A stretch of 64,000 nt of DNA from Negativicutes bacterium (GTDB lineage Bacteria; Bacillota; Negativicutes; Anaeromusales; Anaeromusaceae): positions 1 to 64,000 of the forward strand of contig SAAJ01000017.1 in NCBI GenBank assembly GCA_009929485.1, written 5' to 3'. Below are positions 35,945-45,261 of the stretch, in pieces. A program made the translations under genes and the position numbers. Each line of letters opens with the position of its first letter. Position 1 is the first letter of the stretch. The notes under the pieces are model-generated. The model made no database searches. It was not told the DNA's origin and saw only the letters and a program-made list of their open reading frames with translations.

Positions 35945-37063
35945 CTATCTCGTTTTGCTCCTAGCTTTGCCTTCTTTTCCTTGCTTCTTCGCATACATAA
36001 GCGCATCGCTGTGCTCCACCATTTCGCGCACGCTTTGATAGCCTTCGTCCAAGGTAGTAAGTCCATAGCTGAAACGAATCGTATATGGCAGTTGAAGCTG
36101 ACGGGTATGCGTCAAAATTCTCTCTTGCAAAGCCTCCACATACCGTTGCAAGACCTCGGGTCTTTCTTCCTGCAACAATACTAAGAATTCATCCCCTCCC
36201 AAACGTACCGCCAAGCCTTTACCGGCAAAGGTTGCCGCCAAGCTTTGCGCGAACAGCTGCAAAGCGCGATCCCCTTCATGGTGACCGAAAGAATCGTTAA
36301 TTTGTTTAAAATCATCCAGATCAATATTAAGAGCGGCTAATTTCCTGCCTGTCTTGCGTTGAAACGCAGCTAAATATTCTTCATAAGCCATGCGGTTAGC
36401 CAAGCCGGTCAAGGGATCCCTTTTCGCTTGGTTATGGACAATATATACATAATTAATGACCAAGGCAATCGTTACCCCAGACCAGATAAAATGCGATAAC
36501 TGAAAAAGAGAGAACAGCAAGGGACTTCCGGAAAGCATTCCCAGCACCAAGCATTCTTCTCGCGTCACTTTCCAGCGTCCCGCATAAATCACAAGCAAAT
36601 TTACCAGATAATAGAATCCGGTAGTCAAATAAGAAAAAGACGCTAAAAGGCTTTGGGCTTCTCCATGACCTACTTCTGTCGTTGAAGGAGACAATAAGTA
36701 GCTAACCGCCGCAATCAGCAAATTCAGCAGCAACGGCAAGCTTAATCTTGACCATTTTCTACTTTGAGAGGAATCATATCGAAAAACACGTTGCTGCGAA
36801 TATAGAGAAATGCAAAAAGGAAGCACTGGCGCCAAGGCAAAGCCTAGCACTTCTATAATTCTTTGAAAACCGCCAGCTCTTTGATATTCTGGAGCCGCAA
36901 AAAAGACACTGAACGTTTCCAAAACCAAGATCAACAAAGTCAACAACAATAATACCAGGAAGAGAGGATTTCCTTGCTCACGCCGTTCCAGCTTCAGGCA
37001 GGCATGAATCGCAATGCTTACCAATAACAGAGTCAAATAGATATTCATTTGTACGGCAAACAC
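35945..37063 (-). CDS. membrane diguanylate cyclase (GGDEF)
   Basis: A 372-aa enzyme making cyclic-di-GMP from GTP. Seven or eight hydrophobic segments fill residues 1-195, forming a 7TM-like sensor. The GGDEF domain starts at about 205 (DPLTGLANRMAYEEYL) and has the intact active site GGDEF at 289-293. I see no RxxD inhibitory site just before it, so product inhibition may be weak. It could be one source of signal for the riboswitch at 54337. The start may be the internal MNIYLTLL. Confidence 0.93.
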   Translation of the reverse strand: MFAVQMNIYLTLLLVSIAIHACLKLERREQGNPLFLVLLLLTLLILVLETFSVFFAAPEYQRAGGFQRIIEVLGFALAPVLPFCISLYSQQRVFRYDSSQSRKWSRLSLPLLLNLLIAAVSYLLSPSTTEVGHGEAQSLLASFSYLTTGFYYLVNLLVIYAGRWKVTREECLVLGMLSGSPLLFSLFQLSHFIWSGVTIALVINYVYIVHNQAKRDPLTGLANRMAYEEYLAAFQRKTGRKLAALNIDLDDFKQINDSFGHHEGDRALQLFAQSLAATFAGKGLAVRLGGDEFLVLLQEERPEVLQRYVEALQERILTHTRQLQLPYTIRFSYGLTTLDEGYQSVREMVEHSDALMYAKKQGKEGKARSKTR

Positions 37064-37289
37064 GGAATTGATACGCTCACCTTCTTCCTACGGCTTTCCG
37101 CTCCAACCCCCACGCAACATGGTTTTTGATTATTTTGTATATTATACCAAATAATGACTGACCAGCGTAACCCGTTCACGGAAAATACCTGTAGGACCTT
37201 GGTTGCAATTCTGAAACTTGTTCTTTTTCCGGATACAACCAAGTATAATGAAACATAAACAAGCTTATTGTGAGAAGGGAGTTTTTTCG

Positions 37290-38309
37290 ATGTACCCTTG
37301 GTTTTCTGCTTTTTTTCTTTTCTTAGCGCTGCTGCTCTCCTGGGGAGGGTCGCCTGCCTCAGCCTCGGCGCAGCCGCCGTTAACGCTTGCCTGGGATCAT
37401 GTGAAAAGCCTTTCCGAAACCTCGGAAACAGCGCCCGTACGGGAAGGTCTACAGGTTTTATCTCCCACCTGGTTTTCTCTGGCTGACGCTGCCGGCTCCA
37501 TTCATTCCAAAGGCAGCGCTGGCTATGTTGCCTCAGCCCATCAAAAAGGCTGCCAAGTTTGGGCGTTATTTGATAATGGCTTTGACGCAAACCGGACCCG
37601 TCAGTTTCTTGCTTCGGCTCCTGCGCAGGACAAAGCCATCCAGCAGCTAAGCCGCTATGCCTCCCAATACCAACTCGACGGCATCAACATTGACTTTGAA
37701 AATGTAGCTGACGAAGACCGCGACCGCTTTACTCAATTTATCCGCAACCTCACTACGACGCTGAAGAAGCAAAATCTTATTATCTCTATTGATGTGACAG
37801 TCCCGAATGAAACTCCCTCTTGGTCTCATTGCTATGACCGCAAGGAGCTAGGTGCAATTGTCGATTATGTTATGGTCATGACCTACGACGAGCAGTGGGC
37901 TACCAGCACCCCCGGAGCGCCTGTAGCCTCGCTCCCCTGGGTAGAAAAGAATCTGCAAAAAACCTTGCAAGAAGTGCCGGCAAATAAATTGTTCCTCGGC
38001 GTCCCCTTTTATACAAAACGTTGGGAACACACCGAGGAACAAGGCAAAGTAACCGCTAAAGGAAAAACCTTTTTTATGGAGGATGTAAATGCCGTAATAC
38101 AGACGCACAATATTCAGCCCCAATGGCGCTCTGACTACGGTCTGTCTTACCTAGAGTATGAAGAAGACGGCAAATATTATCATATTTGGGTTGAAAGCAA
38201 AGACTCTCTGGCCTTGAAAACCGCATTGATTCATACCTACCAGTTAGCCGGAGCGGCCTGCTGGCGTTTAGGCTTTGAAACACCTGATATTTGGCCCTTG
38301 CTACCATAA
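37290..38309 (+). CDS. secreted GH18 glycosidase (YaaH/SleL-like)
   Basis: A 339-aa protein with a signal peptide (FSAFFLFLALLLSWGG, cleavage near ASA) and a glycoside hydrolase 18 barrel. The catalytic motif DGINIDFE is at 130-137 (E137 as acid). VMVMTYDEQW and the C-terminal WRLGFETPDIW also match the spore-cortex/peptidoglycan hydrolase branch. It lacks LysM repeats. ATG 37290 has GAAGGGAG upstream. It probably trims peptidoglycan in the envelope or spore. The macrodomain gene follows after 12 nt. Confidence 0.9.
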   Translation: MYPWFSAFFLFLALLLSWGGSPASASAQPPLTLAWDHVKSLSETSETAPVREGLQVLSPTWFSLADAAGSIHSKGSAGYVASAHQKGCQVWALFDNGFDANRTRQFLASAPAQDKAIQQLSRYASQYQLDGINIDFENVADEDRDRFTQFIRNLTTTLKKQNLIISIDVTVPNETPSWSHCYDRKELGAIVDYVMVMTYDEQWATSTPGAPVASLPWVEKNLQKTLQEVPANKLFLGVPFYTKRWEHTEEQGKVTAKGKTFFMEDVNAVIQTHNIQPQWRSDYGLSYLEYEEDGKYYHIWVESKDSLALKTALIHTYQLAGAACWRLGFETPDIWPLLP

Positions 38310-38321
38310 AGGAGGAATAAC

Positions 38322-38879
38322 ATGCATACCATAATTCTTCCCCGCGGAAAAATGCTGCAGATTAAACAAGGCGACATCACCGCTGAAACAACCGATGCCA
38401 TCGTCAATCCGGCCAATAGCCATTTACGGCACGGCGGCGGCGCCGCCTTAGCCATCGCCCGCGCCGGAGGTTCTGCCATTCAAAAACAAAGTCAAGAACT
38501 CATCAAAAAAATCGGCTCTCTTCCTGTCAGCCACGCGGTCATCACCGACGGCGGTTTGCTGCCTGCTAAATTCGTCATCCACACCGTCGGCCCCCGCTGG
38601 GGTGAAGGCGACGAAGAACGCAAACTGCGACAGGCAGTTGAAAATGTCCTCTTTTTAGGACATCTCTACAATCTGCGCAGTGTTTCCATGCCTGCTATCA
38701 GCTCCGGCATCTTCGGCTTTCCCAAAGACCGTTGCGCACAAATCCTCTTGCAAACAGCCATTGACTTTTTTCTTCGTCTGGACACACCGTTAGAAAGCGT
38801 CACTTTTTGCAACTATGACGCAGAAACTTGTCAACACTTCATCCAGGCTGCCAGCGCCGCCAAGCTTATCGATTCATAG
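38322..38879 (+). CDS. macrodomain protein (ADP-ribose binding)
   Basis: A 185-aa single macrodomain: IKQGDITAETTDAIVNPAN, then HGGGAALAIARAGG and the diphosphate loop ISSGIFGFPKDRC. These match YmdB/TTHA-type O-acetyl-ADP-ribose deacetylases. AAAGGAGG precedes ATG 38322. It is cotranscribed with the GH18 gene, although no functional link is evident. It could reverse ADP-ribosylation. Confidence 0.93.
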   Translation: MHTIILPRGKMLQIKQGDITAETTDAIVNPANSHLRHGGGAALAIARAGGSAIQKQSQELIKKIGSLPVSHAVITDGGLLPAKFVIHTVGPRWGEGDEERKLRQAVENVLFLGHLYNLRSVSMPAISSGIFGFPKDRCAQILLQTAIDFFLRLDTPLESVTFCNYDAETCQHFIQAASAAKLIDS

Positions 38880-38894
38880 GCTTTTACTTATGAA

Positions 38895-39683
38895 TTATTT
38901 ACCCATAGTAAAGCCGTATTTTTCAAATACTTTGGCGGCTTCCGGACTCAAAAGATATTGCAGGAAAGCTTCCGCTTCCTTGGGCTGTTTAGCATTTGCG
39001 AGTATAGCCGCCGGATAAATGATAGGCTGATGGCTTCCCTCGGCAGCAGTAGCAATAATTTTGATTTTCGTGCTTACCGCCGCGTCGGTCTTATACACTA
39101 TGCCGGCGTCCGCATTACCGCTTTCCACATAGGTTAGCACCGTACGCACATCTTTAGCCAACACCATTCGCTCCTCTAATTTCTCCCATAAATTCAGCTT
39201 CTTCAAAACCTGCTGCGCATATTGCCCCGCTGGCACTACTTGCGGCTCCCCTACTGCTAAGCGCTTAACAGCGGGATCTGCCAGCTCCTCAAAGCTTTTT
39301 ATAGTTAGCTGGGAGTTTTGGGGTACAATCAATACCAGTTTGTTCTCCAGTAAATTTTTCCTGGTTTGCTGTTGCAACAACCCTTTGACCTGCAATTCAT
39401 CCATTTGTTTAGGAGCCGCTGAAATGAAGAGATCCGCCGGTGCGCCTTGCTCGATTTGCTTTTGCAGCGAACCGGAGGCGCCCAGATTAAAGACGAGTTT
39501 CACGTTTGGATTCTTTTTTTGATACTGCTGTTGAATTTCTCCCAGTGCGTCTTTCATACTTACCGCTGCAGATACGTTCAGTTCTGCAGGCGCCGCCGCT
39601 TTAGGCGGTTCCCCTCCGCAACCAACCACTAGCAACAAACCCAGGAACAACCCCACCAGACCCAACCAACTTGCTTTTCTCAT
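38895..39683 (-). CDS. modA: molybdate ABC transporter substrate-binding protein
   Basis: A 262-aa lipoprotein (GLLLVVGCGGEPP lipobox near C22) with ModA features: LNVSAAVSMKDALGEIQQQY, FNLGASGSLQKQIEQGAPADLF and YVESGNADAGIVYKTDA. It binds molybdate or tungstate. No modB or modC is adjacent; the neighbours are the macrodomain gene (convergent) and an amino-acid binding protein. The permease must be elsewhere. Confidence 0.92.
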   Translation of the reverse strand: MRKASWLGLVGLFLGLLLVVGCGGEPPKAAAPAELNVSAAVSMKDALGEIQQQYQKKNPNVKLVFNLGASGSLQKQIEQGAPADLFISAAPKQMDELQVKGLLQQQTRKNLLENKLVLIVPQNSQLTIKSFEELADPAVKRLAVGEPQVVPAGQYAQQVLKKLNLWEKLEERMVLAKDVRTVLTYVESGNADAGIVYKTDAAVSTKIKIIATAAEGSHQPIIYPAAILANAKQPKEAEAFLQYLLSPEAAKVFEKYGFTMGK

Positions 39684-39825
39684 AATAACTCCCCCTTAAA
39701 AAACAAATGCCAGAAAACGCATGCTGCGCTTCTGACACTACTCCGTATCACTACTATCTTTTTTCTTTTATTATATACGAAGAATTCTTATAGTACAACT
39801 TCCAGCAAAAAATGAACCTCCACAT

Positions 39826-39863
39826 AAAACGAAAGCCTCCTGCCGGCAGGAGGCTTTCGTTTT
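39826..39863 (-). terminator. 38-bp perfect palindromic terminator
   Basis: Self-complementary from AAAACGAAAGCCTCCTGCC through its exact mirror. T-runs on both strands make it bidirectional; it lies 2 bp past the binding-protein stop. Confidence 0.88.
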
Positions 39864-39865
39864 GC

Positions 39866-40648
39866 TTATTTTACGATATCGGCGCCAAACCATTTTTGCG
39901 AAATCTTCGCTGAGGTTCCGTCTTTTTTCATTTCATTCAGTACGTTCTGCACTTTGTCGCGCAGCTCTTTGTCATCCTTCCGGAAGCCCACGCCATAAAC
40001 ACCGACTTCGCCCAAGGGCTGTTCAATCGCAATATACGCCCCGGCTTCTTTGGACATGTAATAACGTCCAAGAATTTCATCGGTTACAACCGCATCCAAA
40101 CGACCTGTTTTCAGATCCATAAAGGCGGCTACACAGTCCGGATATTTTTTGAAATCTTTCAAAGTCGCTTTTAATTTTTCATCCTTATTAACCACTTCTT
40201 CACCAATGCTGGACTGTTGTACGCCAACCACCTTGCCCTTAAGATCAGCGGCACTTTTAATTGGAGAATTAGCCAGGACAAAGATCAATTGCTTGCTTTC
40301 CATGTAAGGATCGCTGAAAAGCACGTTCTTCTTACGTTCTTCCGTGATATTCATGCCGTTCCAGAGCGCATCAATACGCTTGCTGTTCAGCTCGGCTTCT
40401 TTACTGCTCCAGTCGATACCCTTAAATTCCACTTCGATGCCCAAGCGTTTGGCCGCTTCTTTGGCCATATCAATATCAAAGCCAACAATATTGTTCTTTT
40501 CATCTTTGAAGCCCATCGGCGGAAAATTGTCATCTAAGCCAATGACAATCTTTTTCTTGGCAGGCTCCGTTTTAGTTGTGTTGCCACAACCGGCAAACAA
40601 TACCCCCGCCATCACCAGCAACAACACTACAGAAATAATTCGTTTCAT
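39866..40648 (-). CDS. polar amino-acid ABC transporter binding protein
   Basis: A 260-aa lipoprotein (lipobox VLFAGCG near C21) with the SBP_bac_3 fold: IVIGLDDNFPPMGFKDEKN, GFDIDMAKEAAKRLG, WNGMNITEERKKNVLFSDPY and LDAVVTDEILGRYYM. It most resembles cystine/glutamine binders. No permease or ATPase lies beside it, so it is an orphan that may feed a transporter elsewhere. Confidence 0.9.
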   Translation of the reverse strand: MKRIISVVLLLVMAGVLFAGCGNTTKTEPAKKKIVIGLDDNFPPMGFKDEKNNIVGFDIDMAKEAAKRLGIEVEFKGIDWSSKEAELNSKRIDALWNGMNITEERKKNVLFSDPYMESKQLIFVLANSPIKSAADLKGKVVGVQQSSIGEEVVNKDEKLKATLKDFKKYPDCVAAFMDLKTGRLDAVVTDEILGRYYMSKEAGAYIAIEQPLGEVGVYGVGFRKDDKELRDKVQNVLNEMKKDGTSAKISQKWFGADIVK

Positions 40649-40789
40649 GAAAACCCTCCGTTCTAGTCTTTTTTATCGGCTCCTTTATTTTACTTTACTT
40701 CGGTAAAATAAGAAAGGGGTAAATTGATGATAATAGAAAATAATTTGCATATTTTTTTTGACCGATTTGTGTTTTGACAGTCATCTTTT

Positions 40790-40822
40790 TGTAACCAAGC
40801 TGTAACAAGATTACGTTAAACT
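40790..40822 (+). promoter_or_regulatory. shared TGTAAC box and promoter of the charged envelope protein
   Basis: TGTAAC (40790-40795), CAAGC, TGTAAC (40801-40806), then 10 bp and TAAACT as -10 (40817-40822). The geometry is the same as at 46450-46482 and 47877-47909. Confidence 0.6.
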
Positions 40823-40852
40823 AAGTTCAATAAAGCATGAGGGGGATTCACC

Positions 40853-41236
40853 ATGAATAACATAGCAAAAAAAGCAGTCTTTCTAGCACTGGCAGGAATC
40901 ATCCAATTCGGCATTGGGGCGGCAACAATTGAGGCTTCTCCGGCACATCACGACCGCAAGGAGATGAGACAGCAAGACGAGCAGTTTGAGCATGACCGCC
41001 AGGAACGCGAGCGCCACGAGCGCCACGAGCGCAAGGAACGAGAACACAGAGAACGCATGGAACGCGAACGCCACGAGCGTGAGCGTGCCGAACAGCGCCG
41101 TCATGCGGAAGCCATGCGCCGCCATCATCACGAAAGTCAAGAAGCGTGGCGCGAGCGGCAGCGTCTGGAAAACGAGCGCCACGAAAACGAAATGCGAACC
41201 ATTGCCGCTATTGTAGTCGCCGCTGTATTGAAATAA
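40853..41236 (+). CDS. exported charged helical protein (Glu/Arg/His-rich)
   Basis: A 127-aa protein with a signal peptide (AVFLALAGIIQFGIGAATIEA). Residues 33-115 are almost all Glu, Arg and His, forming a long single helix with ERHERHER-type repeats and a HHH run that could bind metals. AGGGGGA precedes ATG 40853. It is not a recognised family. Small helical periplasmic proteins such as CpxP/Spy are regulated by envelope stress, but the LTxxQ motif is absent. Its promoter shares a box with the efflux genes. Confidence 0.7.
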   Translation: MNNIAKKAVFLALAGIIQFGIGAATIEASPAHHDRKEMRQQDEQFEHDRQERERHERHERKEREHRERMERERHERERAEQRRHAEAMRRHHHESQEAWRERQRLENERHENEMRTIAAIVVAAVLK

Positions 41237-41247
41237 AAAGAATCATA

Positions 41248-41290
41248 AAAAGGACGTTGAGAAAATAAGTTCTTTTCTCAACGTCCTTTT
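41248..41290. terminator. bidirectional terminator
   Basis: A perfect 18-bp stem (AAAAGGACGTTGAGAAAA and its mirror) with a 7-nt loop between the charged protein gene and the convergent TrhA gene. Confidence 0.9.
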
Positions 41291-41319
41291 ACCTATTCTT
41301 GCGTACTTGCAGGTTCTTT

Positions 41320-41976
41320 TTAAGGGGCAACAGCAATGGGCAGCACATATTGCGCTACCGCTATAAAGTGAGCGGCGCTGCCGCCCATGACAAACACATG
41401 CCAAACCGCGTGATTGTAAGGAATCCGTTTAAAAAGATAAAACACCGCCCCCACTGTATAAAGCACACCGCCAAAAGCCAGCCAGAACAGGCCCTCCGGC
41501 GCTAAGGCCGCCGCCAAGGGCTGTAAAAAGAAGACGATCAGCCAGCCCATAAACAAATAACAAAGAGTAGCCGTCTTTTTAAACCGATTGACAAAAAAGA
41601 GCTGAAAAATAATCCCCACCGCCGCCAAGCCCCAGACGATGCTAAAAATGGTCCAGCCAAGCAAGCCATGCAGCACCACCAGCGCAAAGGGCGTGTATGT
41701 ACCGGCAATGAGCAAATAAATCGCCGCATGATCGAAAATACGCAGGCGATGTTTTCGTTTTTCATTCTGAAAGCTGTGATACAGCGTAGACGCTAAATAT
41801 AACAAGACAAGAGACGCTCCATAAATGCTGAAGCTGACTACATGCCACAGCCCCCCATACACATAGGCTGATACCACTAAAAACACCAACCCAGCCGCAG
41901 CTAACGCCGCACCCACGCCATGGGTAAGCGCATTCACACGTTCTTCCACCGGCCTTCCCTCCTCCTGCAGATGCAT
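41320..41976 (-). CDS. trhA: TrhA/hemolysin III-family membrane protein
   Basis: A 218-aa, seven-helix PAQR protein. The conserved metal residues are visible: STLYHS (H in TM2-3), FDHAAIYLLIAGTYTP, and HAVWHVFVMGGSAAHF near the C-terminus. Bacterial members influence membrane energetics and lipid homeostasis; haemolysis is a historical name. It begins EERVNALTHGVG as in the family. It is a single gene. Confidence 0.93.
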   Translation of the reverse strand: MHLQEEGRPVEERVNALTHGVGAALAAAGLVFLVVSAYVYGGLWHVVSFSIYGASLVLLYLASTLYHSFQNEKRKHRLRIFDHAAIYLLIAGTYTPFALVVLHGLLGWTIFSIVWGLAAVGIIFQLFFVNRFKKTATLCYLFMGWLIVFFLQPLAAALAPEGLFWLAFGGVLYTVGAVFYLFKRIPYNHAVWHVFVMGGSAAHFIAVAQYVLPIAVAP

Positions 41977-42047
41977 TCCATCCTAGGCTCTATTATACCA
42001 TATGGCTTTGCTAAGGGATAAGCAACCGAAGCGGAAGTTACTTGCAA

Positions 42048-42089
42048 AAGCGGTGTTTACGCCGTAAAAACAGAGCGCAAACACCGCTT
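42048..42089 (-). terminator. terminator of the RND operon
   Basis: AAGCGGTGTTT/AAACACCGCTT with a 20-nt loop, 11 bp after the pump stop, with CTTTTG on the minus strand. The T-tract is weak. Confidence 0.6.
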
Positions 42090-42099
42090 CGTTATAAAA

Positions 42100-45000
42100 T
42101 TATCGTTTCAAAAAGTGACTGCGCCAAGCTTCAAAGCGCGCCGTGAGTTTCTCTACCACCACGAACAATACGGGAATGATAAAAATCCCCAACGCCGTAG
42201 CCATGAGCATACCACCCACAACAGCCGTCCCCATGGAATTTCTCGCACCGGCGCCAGCGCCTGTGGCAATCATCAAGGGCAAGCAGCCGATAATAAAGGC
42301 GAAAGAAGTCATCAAAATAGGACGCAAGCGCAGCTTGGCCGCTTCAATAGCCGCTTCCATAAGGGGCATGCCTTTATCGAAGCGCACTTTAGCAAATTCT
42401 ACAATCAAAATTGCATTCTTCGCGGCTAAACCAATCAGCATGACCAAGCCAATCTGCATATAGATATTGTTTTCCTGACTAAAGAGATATTGGAATAAGA
42501 ACGCGCCGAAAATGCCGGTTGGCACGGAAAGAAGCACCGCAAAAGGCACGCTCCAGCTTTCATAAAGCGCCGCCAGGCACAAGAAGACGAAAACAAGAGC
42601 CAGACCAAACACGACCGGCGCCCTGCCTCCGGAAACCTTCTCCTCACGACTTTGGCCCGACCATTCATAAGTGTAGCCGCTTGGCAGCACTTCCTTGGCT
42701 ACTTCGTCTAAAGCTGTCATGGCCTGTCCGGAGCTGTAGCCAACTGCCTGGGTGCCGTTGATTTTTACGGCCTTGTAGCCATTATAACGAGTAATATTGG
42801 CTGCCGATTTGGTTTTGCGCGGCGTCACCAGCGTATTCAGAGGCACCATCGTATTGTTGGAGCTTTTTACAAAGAGATAACGCAAGGCGTCCACATCGCC
42901 GCGGAAAGGCGCCTCCGCCTGAGCAATAACCTTGTAGCTGCGTCCGTATTTGTTGAAATCGTTAATCTGCAGCCCCCCCAGGAATACCTGCATTGTTGAG
43001 AAAATATCATTTACATCAACGCCCATTTTTTCCGCCTTTGCGCGGTCCACCTCAAATTCATACCCAGGCGTATCGGTGGTAAAAGTAGTCGTAGCTGAGG
43101 CAATTTCAGGACGTTCCTTAACAGCGGCAATAAAACGCCTTGTAACTGCATCCAGATTTTCCAGCGTGCCCCCGCTGCGGTCTTCCAGCATAAAGGTATA
43201 ACCGCCTACGCTGCCTAAGCCTGGCAAGGCTGGCGGCGCGAAGGGAAGCACCTTCCCCCCTGCTAATTGTGCGCCACTGGCAAAGGCTTGCTTGACCAGA
43301 TTTTTCACCTGCGTTTGTTCGCTGGTTCGCTCCGACCAAGGTGTCAAAGAAACGAAAATAGTACCGCCATTGGCTTTGGCAGTGCCTCCCATCAGATCAA
43401 AACCGGAAACTGCCATGACATTGTCCACACCATGCTGTTTGCGAATGACCGATACCACCTCTGACATGAACTCGGCTGTTCGATTCAAGGAAGTTGACTC
43501 CGGCAATGATACCGAAACCATATACCGTCCCTGATCTTCATCAGGAACAAAGGAACTGGGAACAAAGGAAAATAATACCCCCAGCATGCCAATCAGCCCC
43601 GCCAGCAGCATAATGCACAAGCGCGCCCGCGGAATAATCCCGCCCAGACGCCGGCCATAACCTTCTGTCTTACGTTCAAACCATTCATTAAAAGCTTCAA
43701 AAAACCGGCCCAATCTTCCTTGATGCGCCTGGGGATCATGGGGTTTTAAAAGCAGCGTACACAAGGCCGGCGTCAGCGAGAGGGCGACAATCGCCGACAA
43801 CGCCATGGAAACGGCAATGGTCAAGGCAAATTGCCGATACAAAATCCCCATCATACCGCCAAAAAAAGCTACCGGAATAAATACCGACGCCAGCACGAAG
43901 GCAATGGCTACTACCGGACCAGACACTTCGGACATGGCCATTTTCGTAGCCTCGACAGGCGAAAGTCCTTTATATCGCATATGATGTTCCACTGCTTCAA
44001 TAACAACAATAGCATCGTCAACTACCAGGCCAATAGCCAGTACCATCGCAAACAAAGTAAGCGTATTAATCGTAAACCCAAGCAACACAAACGCCCCAAA
44101 GGTACCAATTAACGATACTGGAATAGCCAGCATGGGAATCAAAGTCGCCCGCCAGCTCTGCAAGAAGAGAAACACTACCAATACTACCAGGAACATGGCT
44201 TCGGCAAAGCTTTTGGCCACTTCCGCAATGGACTCATCCACAAAGCGCGTATTGTCCACAACGGTCGTATACTTCATCCCTGCGGGAAAGTCTTGTGCCA
44301 AACGATCCAGGGTTGCTTTAACCTCGCCCACCGTTTGCAGCGCATTGGCATCACTGGTCAGCTTGATGGCAAACCCGGCAGCCGGATGGCCGTTCAATTC
44401 GCTGGAAAAAGTATATTCTTTACTGCCCAGCTCGACCCGGGCAATATCCTTCAGCCGCACAAAAGAACCGTCCCCTTGGGCCCGAACAATGATATTTTCA
44501 AATTCTTTGGGGTCGTCCAAACGGCCTTTTACTCTTGTTGAATACTGATGCTCCTGCTTTCCGGCCATAGGCATTTGCCCCAGACTGCCGGATGCGGCCT
44601 GTTTGTTTTGATTTTCCACGGCGGTTTTTACTTCCGATGTAGAAATTCCAAGGCGCGCCATTTTTTCGGGCTGCAGCCAAATTCGCATGCTGTAGTCCGC
44701 ACCAAAAGCCATAATATCGCCTACGCCGGAAATTCGTTTCAGTTCATCGATAATAAAAATACTCCCGTAGTTTTTGAGAAAATTACGATCATATAGATTT
44801 TCCTCTGACCACAGGGTAAACACCATCGCCGTGTCCTGCGAAGCCTTACGGGTACTCACCCCTATGTCCTGAACGCTTACAGGCAGCCCAGGCGTTGCCT
44901 CCGAGACACGACTTTGGGTCTGTACCGACGCCATATCTGAGTTTTTTCCTGATTCAAATTGCACACTCAGCGAATAGGAACCGGCGTCAGAACTTGTGGA

Positions 45001-45237
45001 AGACATATAAACCATGCCTTCAGCGCCATTTATTTTGTCTTCCACAATCTGAGCTACAGACTGGTTAACAACGTCCGCATTGGCCCCTTGATACGTTGCA
45101 CTCACCGATACAATCGGCGGCGAAATATTGGGGTATTGCGCCACAGGCAGCTGTGCTGCTGCCAGCAGACCTGCAATCGTAATGAGTAACGACAGCACGA
45201 TGGCGAAAATCGGCCGTTCGATAAAAAACTTAGCCAT
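42100..45237 (-). CDS. RND multidrug efflux pump (AcrB/HAE1 family)
   Basis: A 1045-aa inner-membrane proton antiporter. It starts MAKFFIERPIFAIVLSLL (TM1), has two large periplasmic loops and twelve TM segments. The proton-relay aspartates are present in GLVVDDAIVVIEAVE (TM4) and the lysine in GLAAKNAILIVEFAK (TM10). The length matches AcrB/MexB. It lies 24 nt after the adaptor gene and would work with it and the TolC-like channel. This shows that the host has an outer membrane. Confidence 0.97.
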   Translation of the reverse strand: MAKFFIERPIFAIVLSLLITIAGLLAAAQLPVAQYPNISPPIVSVSATYQGANADVVNQSVAQIVEDKINGAEGMVYMSSTSSDAGSYSLSVQFESGKNSDMASVQTQSRVSEATPGLPVSVQDIGVSTRKASQDTAMVFTLWSEENLYDRNFLKNYGSIFIIDELKRISGVGDIMAFGADYSMRIWLQPEKMARLGISTSEVKTAVENQNKQAASGSLGQMPMAGKQEHQYSTRVKGRLDDPKEFENIIVRAQGDGSFVRLKDIARVELGSKEYTFSSELNGHPAAGFAIKLTSDANALQTVGEVKATLDRLAQDFPAGMKYTTVVDNTRFVDESIAEVAKSFAEAMFLVVLVVFLFLQSWRATLIPMLAIPVSLIGTFGAFVLLGFTINTLTLFAMVLAIGLVVDDAIVVIEAVEHHMRYKGLSPVEATKMAMSEVSGPVVAIAFVLASVFIPVAFFGGMMGILYRQFALTIAVSMALSAIVALSLTPALCTLLLKPHDPQAHQGRLGRFFEAFNEWFERKTEGYGRRLGGIIPRARLCIMLLAGLIGMLGVLFSFVPSSFVPDEDQGRYMVSVSLPESTSLNRTAEFMSEVVSVIRKQHGVDNVMAVSGFDLMGGTAKANGGTIFVSLTPWSERTSEQTQVKNLVKQAFASGAQLAGGKVLPFAPPALPGLGSVGGYTFMLEDRSGGTLENLDAVTRRFIAAVKERPEIASATTTFTTDTPGYEFEVDRAKAEKMGVDVNDIFSTMQVFLGGLQINDFNKYGRSYKVIAQAEAPFRGDVDALRYLFVKSSNNTMVPLNTLVTPRKTKSAANITRYNGYKAVKINGTQAVGYSSGQAMTALDEVAKEVLPSGYTYEWSGQSREEKVSGGRAPVVFGLALVFVFLCLAALYESWSVPFAVLLSVPTGIFGAFLFQYLFSQENNIYMQIGLVMLIGLAAKNAILIVEFAKVRFDKGMPLMEAAIEAAKLRLRPILMTSFAFIIGCLPLMIATGAGAGARNSMGTAVVGGMLMATALGIFIIPVLFVVVEKLTARFEAWRSHFLKR

Positions 45238-45261
45238 GCTGATTCCTCCTCAGATTATTTC

